A DNA stretch of 64,000 nt from contig NZ_MSCJ01000001.1 in assembly GCF_002954615.1 (NCBI RefSeq), positions 1,736,001 through 1,800,000 on the forward strand. Direction: 5' to 3'. The stretch's first letter is position 1; each line of letters opens with the position of its first letter. Positions 1 to 8,256 of the stretch are shown here, piece after piece. The translations under genes and the position numbers were made by a program. A model generated the notes under the pieces. It did not search any database and was not told the DNA's origin. It saw nothing but the letters and a program-made list of their open reading frames with translations. The DNA comes from Photobacterium angustum. GTDB lineage: Bacteria > Pseudomonadota > Gammaproteobacteria > Enterobacterales > Vibrionaceae.

Positions 1-2471
1 CGACTTACTTCAGAAACACGAGTACGAACAAGCGTACCAGCGTTAGTGATCATCATGAATTCATCGCCGTCTTCTGCTTGAACAGCACCAACAACGCGAC
101 CATTACGCTCAGAAACCTTAATCGATACAACACCTTGCGTTGCACGGCTCTTCGCTGGGTATTCAGCCAGTTCTGTACGCTTACCGTAACCGTTTTCAGT
201 TACTGTTAGTACATCACCATCGTTATGAGGAACGATAAGTGAAATCACTTTATCGCCTTCAGCAAGCTTGATACCACGAACACCTGCGGCAGTACGGCCC
301 ATACCTCGAACACCGCCTTTCGCGTTGCCTTCAGCATCAATTACAGGGCTTTCGTAGAAGCGAACAACTTTACCAAATGCAGAGAACAGCATAATGTCGC
401 AATCACCGTCAGTAACATCAACACCGATCAATGAATCACCTTCACGTAGATTAACGGCAATAATACCGGCACTACGAGGACGACTAAAGTCAGTTAATGG
501 TGTTTTCTTCACTGTACCGTCAGCGGTTGCCATAAAGACGAACTTGTCTTCTGTGTATTCACGTACTGGAAGAATAGCGGTGATACGCTCATTTTCTTCA
601 AGAGGTAGAATGTTCACAATTGGCTTACCACGTGCAGTACGGCTTGCTAATGGTAATTGATATACCTTCAGCCAGTACATACGGCCACGACTAGAGAAAC
701 ATAAAATCGTATCGTGAGTATTAGCAACTAACAGACGCTCAATGAAGTCTTCTTCCTTCATACGCGTTGCAGCTTTACCTTTACCACCACGACGCTGTGC
801 TTCATAGTCGCTTAAAACTTGATACTTAACGTAACCTTCATGAGATAGCGTTACAACAACATCTTCTTGAGTGATTAAATCTTCTAAATCGATGTCGTGG
901 CTAGCAGCAGTGATCTCAGTACGACGTTCATCGTTAAACTGCTCTTTAACTAGCTCTAGCTCTTCACGGATCACTTCCATCAAGCGCTCAGAGCTTGACA
1001 GGATGTACATTAGTTCCGCGATTTCATCAAGCAGTGCTTTGTACTCTTCTAAAATCTTCTCGTGCTCAAGCCCTGTTAGCTTGTGTAGACGAAGATCAAG
1101 AATCGCTTGTGCTTGCTGTTCAGTTAAGTAGTACTGATTATCACGAATACCGAATTGCTCTTCCAGCCACTCAGGACGTGCAGCATCTGTACCAGCACGC
1201 TCAAGCATTGCTGCTACATTACCAAGATCCCAGCCACGTGCAATTAAACCAGCTTTCGCTTCTGCAGGTGTTGGTGCACGGCGGATAAGCTCAATAATTT
1301 CATCAATGTTAGCCAAAGCAAGAGCAAGACCTTCAAGGATGTGTGCACGATCACGCGCTTTACGCAATTCGTAAATAGTACGACGTGTTACCACCTCACG
1401 GCGGTGATTCACGAAGCACTTCAGCATTTCTTTTAAGTTAAAGATTTTTGGCTGACCGTTATCCAGTGCAACCATGTTGATGCCGAATGTGGTTTGTAGC
1501 TGAGTTTGTGCATAAAGGTTGTTAAGTACAACTTCACCCACAGCATCACGCTTACATTCAATAACAATACGCATACCATCTTTATCAGATTCGTCACGTA
1601 GTGCACTAATGCCTTCAACTTTCTTATCTTTAACAAGCTCTGCAATCTTTTCGATTAAGCGAGCCTTGTTAACTTGGTACGGAATTTCGTGAACAACAAT
1701 GGTTTCTTTACCATTCTTCTCAACTTCAATCTCCGCTTTGGCACGCATGTAAACTTTACCGCGGCCAGTATGATAAGCGTCAATAATTCCTTTACGACCG
1801 CTGATCATTGCAGCTGTCGGGAAATCTGGGCCTGGAATATATTCCATTAGCTGATCAATGGTGATGTCTTCATCATTGATGTAAGCCAAACAGCCATTGA
1901 TCACTTCACCTAGATTGTGTGGCGGAATATTTGTTGCCATACCTACAGCGATACCAGAAGAGCCATTCACCAATAGGTTAGGGATCTTAGTTGGTAATAC
2001 TGCAGGAATTTGCTCTGTACCATCGTAGTTTGGTACATAATCCACAGTTTCTTTATCTAGATCAGCAAGTAGTTCATGTGCGATTTTAGACATACGAACT
2101 TCGGTATAACGCATCGCAGCGGCTGAATCGCCGTCGATTGAACCAAAGTTACCCTGACCATCTACGAGCATGTAACGCAACGAGAATGGTTGAGCCATAC
2201 GTACAATAGTATCGTACACAGCACTATCACCATGTGGGTGATATTTACCGATAACATCACCTACCACACGGGCAGATTTTTTATATGCTTTATTCCAGTC
2301 ATTGCCTAGTACATTCATCGCGAATAAAACGCGGCGGTGTACTGGCTTAAGGCCATCACGCACATCAGGAAGAGCACGACCAACGATTACTGACATCGCA
2401 TAGTCGAGGTAAGAGCTTTTCAGCTCATCTTCAATATTTATGGGCGTGATCTCTTTTGCAAGATCGCTCAT
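1..2471 (-). CDS. gyrA: DNA gyrase subunit A (partial, 3' end outside window)
   Basis: Catalytic and DNA-wrapping subunit of DNA gyrase, which introduces negative supercoils. Reading the minus strand from the ATG at 2471 gives an open frame of 823 codons that leaves the window, so the C-terminal end of the beta-pinwheel domain is missing; the family is usually about 875-890 residues. The N-terminus reads [20 protein letters not shown], and the core [20 protein letters not shown] is intact. By direct count the quinolone-resistance positions are Ser83 and Asp87, the sensitive state in the E. coli numbering. The pinwheel GyrA-box region lies in the part read near the edge. No neighbour shares its transcript inside the window. 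Identification is secure. Confidence 0.98.
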   Translation of the reverse strand, partial: MSDLAKEITPINIEDELKSSYLDYAMSVIVGRALPDVRDGLKPVHRRVLFAMNVLGNDWNKAYKKSARVVGDVIGKYHPHGDSAVYDTIVRMAQPFSLRYMLVDGQGNFGSIDGDSAAAMRYTEVRMSKIAHELLADLDKETVDYVPNYDGTEQIPAVLPTKIPNLLVNGSSGIAVGMATNIPPHNLGEVINGCLAYINDEDITIDQLMEYIPGPDFPTAAMISGRKGIIDAYHTGRGKVYMRAKAEIEVEKNGKETIVVHEIPYQVNKARLIEKIAELVKDKKVEGISALRDESDKDGMRIVIECKRDAVGEVVLNNLYAQTQLQTTFGINMVALDNGQPKIFNLKEMLKCFVNHRREVVTRRTIYELRKARDRAHILEGLALALANIDEIIELIRRAPTPAEAKAGLIARGWDLGNVAAMLERAGTDAARPEWLEEQFGIRDNQYYLTEQQAQAILDLRLHKLTGLEHEKILEEYKALLDEIAELMYILSSSERLMEVIREELELVKEQFNDERRTEITAASHDIDLEDLITQEDVVVTLSHEGYVKYQVLSDYEAQRRGGKGKAATRMKEEDFIERLLVANTHDTILCFSSRGRMYWLKVYQLPLASRTARGKPIVNILPLEENERITAILPVREYTEDKFVFMATADGTVKKTPLTDFSRPRSAGIIAVNLREGDSLIGVDVTDGDCDIMLFSAFGKVVRFYESPVIDAEGNAKGGVRGMGRTAAGVRGIKLAEGDKVISLIVPHNDGDVLTVTENGYGKRTELAEYPAKSRATQGVVSIKVSERNGRVVGAVQAEDGDEFMMITNAGTLVRTRVSEVS

Positions 2472-2929
2472 GGAGCCAATATCCCTCAGGTAATTTCTGT
2501 CGTATTTTTATACGTGCAAGGCGTAAGAATATAGCATATTACAGCCCTAATAGGCACACCTTTCACGACTTATGTTGTGAGTAATTTAGCGGAAATGAAA
2601 TAAAACAGAAATAAACGATGTCACAATTGTGAATTGAATATATGCACCTGTTTATAAATTACACACTATTGGAAGAACAACTCAAATCATAATGTAACTA
2701 TTCTAACTTACCGAATATGTAATGGTTTGTAAAAACTAGACTGATAACTTAATTTTTAACTGTACGCGTTGCAATTGATTAATCAATCATAAGATTGGGA
2801 GTTGTCGCAACTTTCACCCCCCCATAACCATTAAAATAGTGTGGTTAATAAGCCAATATACAACAAACAGGTAGATTTTAGATCACCTCTATATCTACAC
2901 CTACGTCATGAACGCATGAGGATACGCTG
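2472..2929. other. Intergenic region upstream of gyrA and the micro-protein gene
   Basis: About 460 AT-rich bases between two divergently oriented genes. It must hold the gyrA promoter (minus) and the promoter of the small gene that follows (plus). I see an imperfect hairpin near 2871-2912 (GGTAGAT facing ATCTAC) but no convincing operator and no ORF worth calling. Confidence 0.4.
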
Positions 2930-3073
2930 ATGGGTACAGCAATAAATATGATTGGACTATCAATTGTCATTGGAAAATACATCTTAATGGCAATACTTGC
3001 GACATTCACTTTTCTTGGTGGTTCTGTGAGCCCAGAGCTTATTCCTGCAACGTTAGCGTCTTTTAATGATTAG
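2930..3073 (+). CDS. Predicted 47-residue single-pass membrane micro-protein
   Basis: Too short for usual gene calls, but well supported by its signals. There is an ATG with an AGGA ribosome site about 9 bases upstream, 47 codons, and a strong terminator directly after the stop. The product starts MGTAINMIGLSIVIGKYILM and is hydrophobic from about residue 7 to 30 (one, perhaps two, membrane segments), with a short polar tail ending ASFND. It has no Cys or His and no motif I recognise, so no function can be given. It stands alone between gyrA (divergent) and ubiG (same strand, behind a terminator), so it looks like a monocistronic gene. The alternative is that this is an RNA gene with a chance ORF. 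Confidence 0.55.
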   Translation: MGTAINMIGLSIVIGKYILMAILATFTFLGGSVSPELIPATLASFND

Positions 3074-3094
3074 TTTTGCTATCAATATGTAATC

Positions 3095-3130
3095 AAATAG
3101 CCAAGCACATCTAGTTTGGCTATTTCTTTT
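3095..3130 (+). terminator. Rho-independent terminator after the micro-protein gene
   Basis: A ten-base perfect stem (AAATAGCCAA at 3095-3104 with TTGGCTATTT at 3116-3125) is followed by CTTTTC. It lies 21 bases after the stop of the small ORF and before ubiG, which supports a separate short transcript. Confidence 0.75.
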
Positions 3131-3221
3131 CTGACTCCTCTCCTTTTACTTTAGCGCTTTGCAACCATTCAATTATTTCGCATAATGCGCAGTATCAATT
3201 AAGGAAAATGGCATCAATGTA

Positions 3222-3932
3222 ATGAGCAAACCACAAAATGTTGATCCAGCAGAGATCAGTAAATTTGAAGATATGGCCTCTCGCTGGTGGGATCTAGAAG
3301 GTGAATTTAAACCTCTTCATCAAATTAATCCCCTTCGTCTAAATTACGTTATTGATCATGCCAATGGTCTATTTGGCAAAAAAGTACTCGATGTCGGTTG
3401 TGGCGGTGGTATTTTAGCAGAAAGTATGGCGATAGAAGGCGCTGAGGTAACAGGTCTCGATATGGGCAAAGAACCATTAACTGTTGCTCGTTTACATGCT
3501 TTAGAAACAGGGACAAAGTTAGATTACATTCAATCAACAGCAGAAGAGCATGCTGATGAGCGTCATGGATATTATGATGTTATTACATGTATGGAAATGC
3601 TAGAGCATGTTCCTGATCCTGCATCAATTATTGCGGCCTGTGCCAAAATGGTTAAGCCAGGCGGTCACGTTTTCTTCTCTACCTTAAACCGTAACCTCAA
3701 ATCTTACCTTTTTGCTATTGTTGGCGCAGAGCATGTTATGCGTATCGTTCCCAAAGGGACACACGATCATAATAAGTTTATTCGCCCTTCTGAATTAATC
3801 GCAATGATTGATAAAACAGAACTAGAAGAACGTAATATTATAGGTTTACATTATAATCCTCTAACAAATGCTTATAGTTTAGGCTCCAATGTTGATGTGA
3901 ACTATATCGTTCACACCCAAAAACAAAGCTAA
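3222..3932 (+). CDS. ubiG: Ubiquinone biosynthesis O-methyltransferase UbiG
   Basis: SAM-dependent methyltransferase that carries out both O-methylations of ubiquinone synthesis (polyprenyl-catechol and demethylubiquinol substrates) at the inner face of the membrane. The 236-residue product has the family N-terminus with [13 protein letters not shown], the SAM-binding motif [10 protein letters not shown] at residues 55-63, and the downstream EMLEHVPDP motif; length matches E. coli UbiG. In E. coli ubiG also lies next to gyrA, as here, though in this window it faces away from gyrA. The ribosome site AAGGA is 16 bases from the chosen ATG, and a four-codon ORF (ATG at 3208, TAA at 3220-3222) lies between them and overlaps the start as TAATG. 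This may couple translation. Function is secure. Confidence 0.96.
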   Translation: MSKPQNVDPAEISKFEDMASRWWDLEGEFKPLHQINPLRLNYVIDHANGLFGKKVLDVGCGGGILAESMAIEGAEVTGLDMGKEPLTVARLHALETGTKLDYIQSTAEEHADERHGYYDVITCMEMLEHVPDPASIIAACAKMVKPGGHVFFSTLNRNLKSYLFAIVGAEHVMRIVPKGTHDHNKFIRPSELIAMIDKTELEERNIIGLHYNPLTNAYSLGSNVDVNYIVHTQKQS

Positions 3933-3951
3933 CCTACATAAATAATGCTTT

Positions 3952-3985
3952 TAGCTTCAACATTGAATATTGAATGTTGAAGCTA
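3952..3985 (+). terminator. Hairpin after ubiG
   Basis: A perfect 13-bp inverted repeat, TAGCTTCAACATT (3952-3964) with AATGTTGAAGCTA (3973-3985), and an 8-base loop. The T-run after it is weak (CGTTTAGTT), so it may stabilise the 3' end rather than terminate efficiently. Confidence 0.6.
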
Positions 3986-4481
3986 CGTTTAGTTATTCAA
4001 CCTCATGCATCTTAGCTCTACTATCAATAAACATCTCAGTAACATTAGACCAATAAACTGTGTACATAGTCACTCAAAAATATCTTGGTATATCAAGGGT
4101 TACTTAGTATTTATTGATATCACTCACAACAATTTTTGAACCTCTAAAATCACGAAAATTCAATAAAAATATATTTTTTTTATCTCCTAAATCTCACCCT
4201 AAAATATTGCTTTTTGCTATCTAATTGATGGCATTAGCGAGTTAAGTAAGTAGGTACTGACTTTTTTAAAAAAATCCCCACCTTATCCACAGCTGGTCAA
4301 AAAATGTCATCTTGCAATAATCTGAAATCAACACTATCTTGTAATCACTTTGATAGAACACCCCAAGATGTAGTGTTTCTGTCTTACAAAACTTCAATCA
4401 AAGATCACATTCTTTGCTAAGATACTTATAAAAGTAACAAAAAAAGCTCATAGGCAAGGAAAATTGGGAAACTAACGAAAA
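3986..4481 (+). promoter_or_regulatory. nrdA upstream control region
   Basis: Nearly 500 AT-rich bases without a credible ORF before nrdA. A perfect DnaA box (TTATCCACA) lies at 4283-4291. Two weak NrdR-like half sites (ACACTATCTTGT at 4331, AGATGTAGTGT near 4366) lie between it and the gene. An AAGGA at 4457 is too far from the nrdA ATG to be its ribosome site, so the nrdA start has no obvious Shine-Dalgarno and rests on homology. Confidence 0.5.
4283..4291 (+). promoter_or_regulatory. DnaA box upstream of nrdA
   Basis: Exact match to the high-affinity DnaA-ATP/ADP box TTATCCACA, about 190 bases before the nrdA start codon. In E. coli nrdAB expression is known to respond to DnaA bound at boxes in the promoter, so a conserved role linking dNTP supply to replication initiation is a reasonable inference. 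Confidence 0.65.
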
Positions 4482-6749
4482 ATGACTCAACAACTAACAG
4501 TTACCAAGCGCGACGGTCGTACTGAAAGTATCGATTTAGATAAAATCCACCGAGTTATTGAGTGGGCGGCAGAAGGTTTAGAAAATGTTTCCGTATCACA
4601 GGTTGAATTGAAGTCTCATATTCAATTTTACGATGGCATTCGTACTGATGATATTCATGAAACAATTATTAAAGCTGCAGCTGATTTAATCTCCGAAGAC
4701 ACGCCAGATTACCAATATCTTGCTGCACGTTTGGCGATTTTCCATCTTCGTAAAAAAGCCTATGGTCAATTTGAGCCACCGAAATTATATGATCACGTAA
4801 AAAACCTTGTTGAAAAAGGTAAATACGACGGTCACTTATTAGAAGATTACACAGAAGAAGAATTCGCAGTGATGGATAATTTTATCGATCACTGGCGCGA
4901 TATGAACTTTTCATACGCAGCGGTTAAGCAACTTGAAGGTAAATACCTTGTTCAAAACCGTGTATCAGGTGAAATTTTTGAAAGTGCCCAATTCCTATAC
5001 ATCCTGATTGCAGCAGCTTTATTTAATAAGTATCCAAAAGAAACACGTCTTGATTACATTAAGCGTTTCTACGATGCATCATCACTATTTAAAATTTCAC
5101 TACCAACACCAATTATGTCTGGTGTTCGTACGCCAACACGTCAATTTAGCTCTTGTGTACTGATTGAATGTGATGACAGCCTTGATTCTATCAATGCGAC
5201 GGCAAGTTCCATTGTTCGTTACGTATCACAACGTGCAGGTATTGGTATTAATGCTGGTCGTATTCGTGCATTGGGTTCAGAAATCCGTGATGGTGAAGCA
5301 TTCCATACCGGTTGTATCCCATTTTACAAGTACTTCCAAACAGCCGTTAAATGTTGTTCGCAAGGTGGCGTACGTGGTGGTGCAGCAACACTGTTCTACC
5401 CTCTTTGGCACCGTGAAGTTGAATCACTGTTAGTGCTTAAAAATAACCGTGGTGTTGAAGAAAACCGTGTTCGTCATATGGACTACGGCGTACAAATCAA
5501 CAAACTGATGTACACCCGTTTGATCAAAGGCGAAAGCATTTCTCTGTTCTCTCCTTCTGACGTACCGGGAATGTACGATGCATTCTTTGCTGATCAAGAA
5601 GAGTTCGAGCGTTTATACCTAAAGTATGAGCAAGATAGCAGCATCAAACGTGAAACAATCAAAGCGATTGATCTGTTCTCACTACTAATGCAAGAGCGTG
5701 CGTCAACAGGTCGTATTTACATCCAAAACGTTGACCACTGTAATACACACAGCCCATTTGATCCGGCAGTTGCACCAATTCGTCAATCTAACCTGTGTCT
5801 TGAAATCGCACTGCCGACTAAGCCACTGAACAACGTTGAAGATGAAAACGGTGAAATTGCACTGTGTACGCTGTCTGCATTTAACCTAGGTGCTATTGAT
5901 AGCCTTGATGATTTAGAAGAGCTAGCAGAGCTAACTGTTCGTGCGCTTGATGCATTATTAGATTACCAAGATTACCCACTTCCAGCTGCGCGTCGTTCAA
6001 CGATGAACCGCCGTACATTAGGTGTGGGTGTTATTAACTTTGCTTACTACTTAGCGAAAAATGGTGTTCGTTACTCTGACGGCAGCGCAAATAACCTGAC
6101 ACACGAAGCCTTTGAAGCAATTCAATATTACTTATTAAAAGCTTCTGTAAATCTGGCTAAAGAGCAAGGTGCTTGTCCAGCATTTAATGAGACAACGTAT
6201 TCACAAGGTATTCTACCTATTGATACGTATAAAAAAGATATCAATAATATTTGCTCTGCTGAATTACGCTACGATTGGGAAACATTACGTGAAGAGATCA
6301 AAACACACGGTCTACGTAACTCAACCCTATCGGCATTAATGCCATCAGAAACATCATCGCAAATTTCTAATGCGACAAATGGTATTGAGCCACCACGTGG
6401 TTTCGTTTCTGTTAAAGCGTCAAAAGATGGTATCCTCAAACAAGTTGTTCCTGAGTACGCGAAGTACAAAGATAACTACGAGCTACTATGGAATATCGGC
6501 AGTAACGACGGTTACCTACAACTTGTGGGTATCATGCAGAAGTTTATCGACCAAGCGATCTCAGCTAACACCAATTATGATCCAAGTAAGCAAGTTGGCG
6601 GTAAAGTTCCAATGAAGTTGCTACTTAAAGATCTACTAAATGCTTACAAACTTGGCGTGAAAACACTTTACTACCATAACACTCGTGATGGTGCCTCTGA
6701 TAGTCAGGGTGATATGGCAGCAGACGATTGCACCAGTTGTAAAATTTAA
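4482..6749 (+). CDS. nrdA: Class Ia ribonucleoside-diphosphate reductase, alpha subunit
   Basis: Large subunit of aerobic ribonucleotide reductase; reduces NDPs to dNDPs using a thiyl radical passed from NrdB. At 755 residues it closely follows E. coli NrdA (761). An N-terminal ATP-cone (residues about 5-95) is the dATP activity switch. SSCVLIE carries one of the substrate-reducing cysteines (Cys225 in E. coli). The radical-site segment SNLCLEIALP has the conserved Asn, Cys and Glu, and the conserved MPSETSSQISNATNG loop is present. The C-terminal redox arm ends DDCTSCKI, a CX2C pair where E. coli has CX4C. It is first in an operon with nrdB and yfaE. Start chosen by alignment to MxQxLxVTKRDG of the family. 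Confidence 0.98.
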   Translation: MTQQLTVTKRDGRTESIDLDKIHRVIEWAAEGLENVSVSQVELKSHIQFYDGIRTDDIHETIIKAAADLISEDTPDYQYLAARLAIFHLRKKAYGQFEPPKLYDHVKNLVEKGKYDGHLLEDYTEEEFAVMDNFIDHWRDMNFSYAAVKQLEGKYLVQNRVSGEIFESAQFLYILIAAALFNKYPKETRLDYIKRFYDASSLFKISLPTPIMSGVRTPTRQFSSCVLIECDDSLDSINATASSIVRYVSQRAGIGINAGRIRALGSEIRDGEAFHTGCIPFYKYFQTAVKCCSQGGVRGGAATLFYPLWHREVESLLVLKNNRGVEENRVRHMDYGVQINKLMYTRLIKGESISLFSPSDVPGMYDAFFADQEEFERLYLKYEQDSSIKRETIKAIDLFSLLMQERASTGRIYIQNVDHCNTHSPFDPAVAPIRQSNLCLEIALPTKPLNNVEDENGEIALCTLSAFNLGAIDSLDDLEELAELTVRALDALLDYQDYPLPAARRSTMNRRTLGVGVINFAYYLAKNGVRYSDGSANNLTHEAFEAIQYYLLKASVNLAKEQGACPAFNETTYSQGILPIDTYKKDINNICSAELRYDWETLREEIKTHGLRNSTLSALMPSETSSQISNATNGIEPPRGFVSVKASKDGILKQVVPEYAKYKDNYELLWNIGSNDGYLQLVGIMQKFIDQAISANTNYDPSKQVGGKVPMKLLLKDLLNAYKLGVKTLYYHNTRDGASDSQGDMAADDCTSCKI

Positions 6750-6758
6750 TTATTAAAT

Positions 6759-6780
6759 GGGAGCCTCATGGCTCCCCTTT
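6759..6780 (+). terminator. Small intercistronic hairpin between nrdA and nrdB
   Basis: GGGAGCC (6759-6765) pairs with GGCTCCC (6770-6776) across a four-base loop and is followed by CTTT. It is short and T-poor. It may adjust the nrdA:nrdB ratio by attenuation or by protecting mRNA ends rather than stop the operon. Confidence 0.45.
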
Positions 6781-6794
6781 GATTTGAGGAAATC

Positions 6795-7928
6795 ATGGCT
6801 TACAGTACTTTTTGTCAAACACGTAATGATCAATTAAAAGAACCTATGTTCTTTGGTCAATCAGTGAATGTTGCTCGCTACGATCAACAAAAATTCGAAA
6901 TTTTCGAAAAACTTATTGAAAAACAACTATCCTTTTTCTGGCGTCCAGAAGAAGTAGATGTTTCTGGTGATCGTATTAATTACAACAACTTGCCAGATCA
7001 TGAAAAGCACATTTTCATCAGTAACCTAAAATACCAAACATTACTTGATTCGATTCAAGGTCGTAGCCCTAACGTGGCACTATTACCGATTGTTTCTCTT
7101 CCTGAATTAGAAACATGGATTGAAACTTGGTCGTTCTCTGAAACGATTCACTCTCGTTCTTATACGCATATTATCCGCAATATCGTTAACAACCCTTCTG
7201 TAGTTTTTGACGATATTGTCGAGAATGAGCATATTATCAAGCGTGCTGGTGATATTTCTAAATACTATGATGCTCTAATTTCTGCGACTAATGATTATCA
7301 CCGTTATGGTGAAGGTAATCATTCAGCTAATGGTGTTCCATTTACGGTCAACCTTCATGAGTTAAAGAAAAAACTCTACCTTTGCTTAATGTCAGTAAAT
7401 GCTTTAGAAGCTATTCGCTTTTATGTTAGCTTTGCGTGTTCATTCGCTTTCGCTGAACGTGAGCTAATGGAAGGTAATGCAAAAATCATCAAGCTCATTG
7501 CGCGTGATGAAGCATTACACCTAACCGGTACCCAGCATATTCTGAACTTACTGCGTAATGGTCACGACGATCCTGAAATGGCAGAAATTGCAGCAGAGTG
7601 TGAACAAGAATGTTTTGATATCTTCAAAGCCGCTGCTGAGCAAGAAAAAGAATGGGCAGATTACCTCTTTAAAGATGGCTCAATGATTGGCTTAAATAAG
7701 CAAATCCTATGTCAATATGTAGAATATATTACCAATCTACGTATGGTTGCTGTGGGTTTACGTCCAGCCTATGAAGGTGCAACGCAAAACCCAATTCCAT
7801 GGATTAACTCTTGGTTATCTTCTGACAACGTACAGGTTGCACCACAAGAAGCTGAGATCAGTTCATACCTTGTTGGTCAAATTGACAACGATGTAAGTGC
7901 TGATGATCTTGGTGACTTCGAGCTATGA
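6795..7928 (+). CDS. nrdB: Class Ia ribonucleoside-diphosphate reductase, beta subunit
   Basis: Small subunit that houses the diferric-tyrosyl radical cofactor. The 377-residue product aligns along its whole length with E. coli NrdB, shifted by one. By count the radical tyrosine is Tyr123 in HSRSYTHI. The first iron ligands are Asp85 (LLDSIQ), Glu116 and His119 (SFSETIH); the second set lies in VENEHI and RDEALHL. It is preceded by GAGGA 8 bases before the ATG and follows nrdA after 45 bases. Its stop overlaps the start of yfaE in an ATGA arrangement, implying translational coupling with the ferredoxin that maintains its cofactor. Confidence 0.98.
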   Translation: MAYSTFCQTRNDQLKEPMFFGQSVNVARYDQQKFEIFEKLIEKQLSFFWRPEEVDVSGDRINYNNLPDHEKHIFISNLKYQTLLDSIQGRSPNVALLPIVSLPELETWIETWSFSETIHSRSYTHIIRNIVNNPSVVFDDIVENEHIIKRAGDISKYYDALISATNDYHRYGEGNHSANGVPFTVNLHELKKKLYLCLMSVNALEAIRFYVSFACSFAFAERELMEGNAKIIKLIARDEALHLTGTQHILNLLRNGHDDPEMAEIAAECEQECFDIFKAAAEQEKEWADYLFKDGSMIGLNKQILCQYVEYITNLRMVAVGLRPAYEGATQNPIPWINSWLSSDNVQVAPQEAEISSYLVGQIDNDVSADDLGDFEL

Positions 7929-8221
7929 GTCAATTAACCATTAAGGTTAATGGTGTGGAGGTTCATGGGAATAACCATGAGCCTCTGCTCAAGCAGCTAG
8001 AGCAAGCTGGGGTTCAACCTGAATACCAATGTCGAAATGGTATGTGTGGTGCTTGTCGCTGTAAATTAAAGCAAGGGGCTGTTGATCAACATGACGCACT
8101 CGCTTTTATTGCACCAAATGAAATATTAACCTGTCGGTCAGTCCCTAAATCAGATGTCGAAATAGAATTTAATTATCAAGTTACGACAAAGCAAGAAACA
8201 ACAAAAAAGGTAGCTCAATAA
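7925..8221 (+). CDS. yfaE: YfaE-type 2Fe-2S ferredoxin for NrdB cofactor maintenance
   Basis: Small plant-type [2Fe-2S] ferredoxin that in E. coli reduces the diferric centre of NrdB so that the tyrosyl radical can be rebuilt. The 98-residue protein has the expected ligand set Cys36, Cys41, Cys44 and Cys70 (CX4CX2C then a distant C), in [13 protein letters not shown] and ILTCRS. It overlaps nrdB by four bases (ATGA), so it is the last gene of the nrdAB operon. Its stop codon lies within the terminator hairpin. The C-terminal tail (residues 84-98) is polar and Thr/Lys-rich. Confidence 0.95.
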   Translation: MSQLTIKVNGVEVHGNNHEPLLKQLEQAGVQPEYQCRNGMCGACRCKLKQGAVDQHDALAFIAPNEILTCRSVPKSDVEIEFNYQVTTKQETTKKVAQ

Positions 8222-8241
8222 TCTAGAGCTACCTTTTCTTT
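8205..8241. terminator. Bidirectional terminator between yfaE and adiA
   Basis: A perfect 12-bp stem, AAAAGGTAGCTC (8205-8216) with GAGCTACCTTTT (8226-8237), with T-runs on both strands (TTTTCTTTT on plus, TTTTTTG on minus). It serves the nrd operon and the convergent decarboxylase gene. Confidence 0.85.
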
Positions 8242-8256
8242 TAGTGCTAAATCACG

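Noticed and set aside
4331..4376. Pair of NrdR boxes upstream of nrdA
   Set aside because: The second site matches 12 of 16 consensus bases but the first matches only in one half, and their 30-base spacing is a poor fit to the usual 31-32. A genome NrdR alignment would decide.
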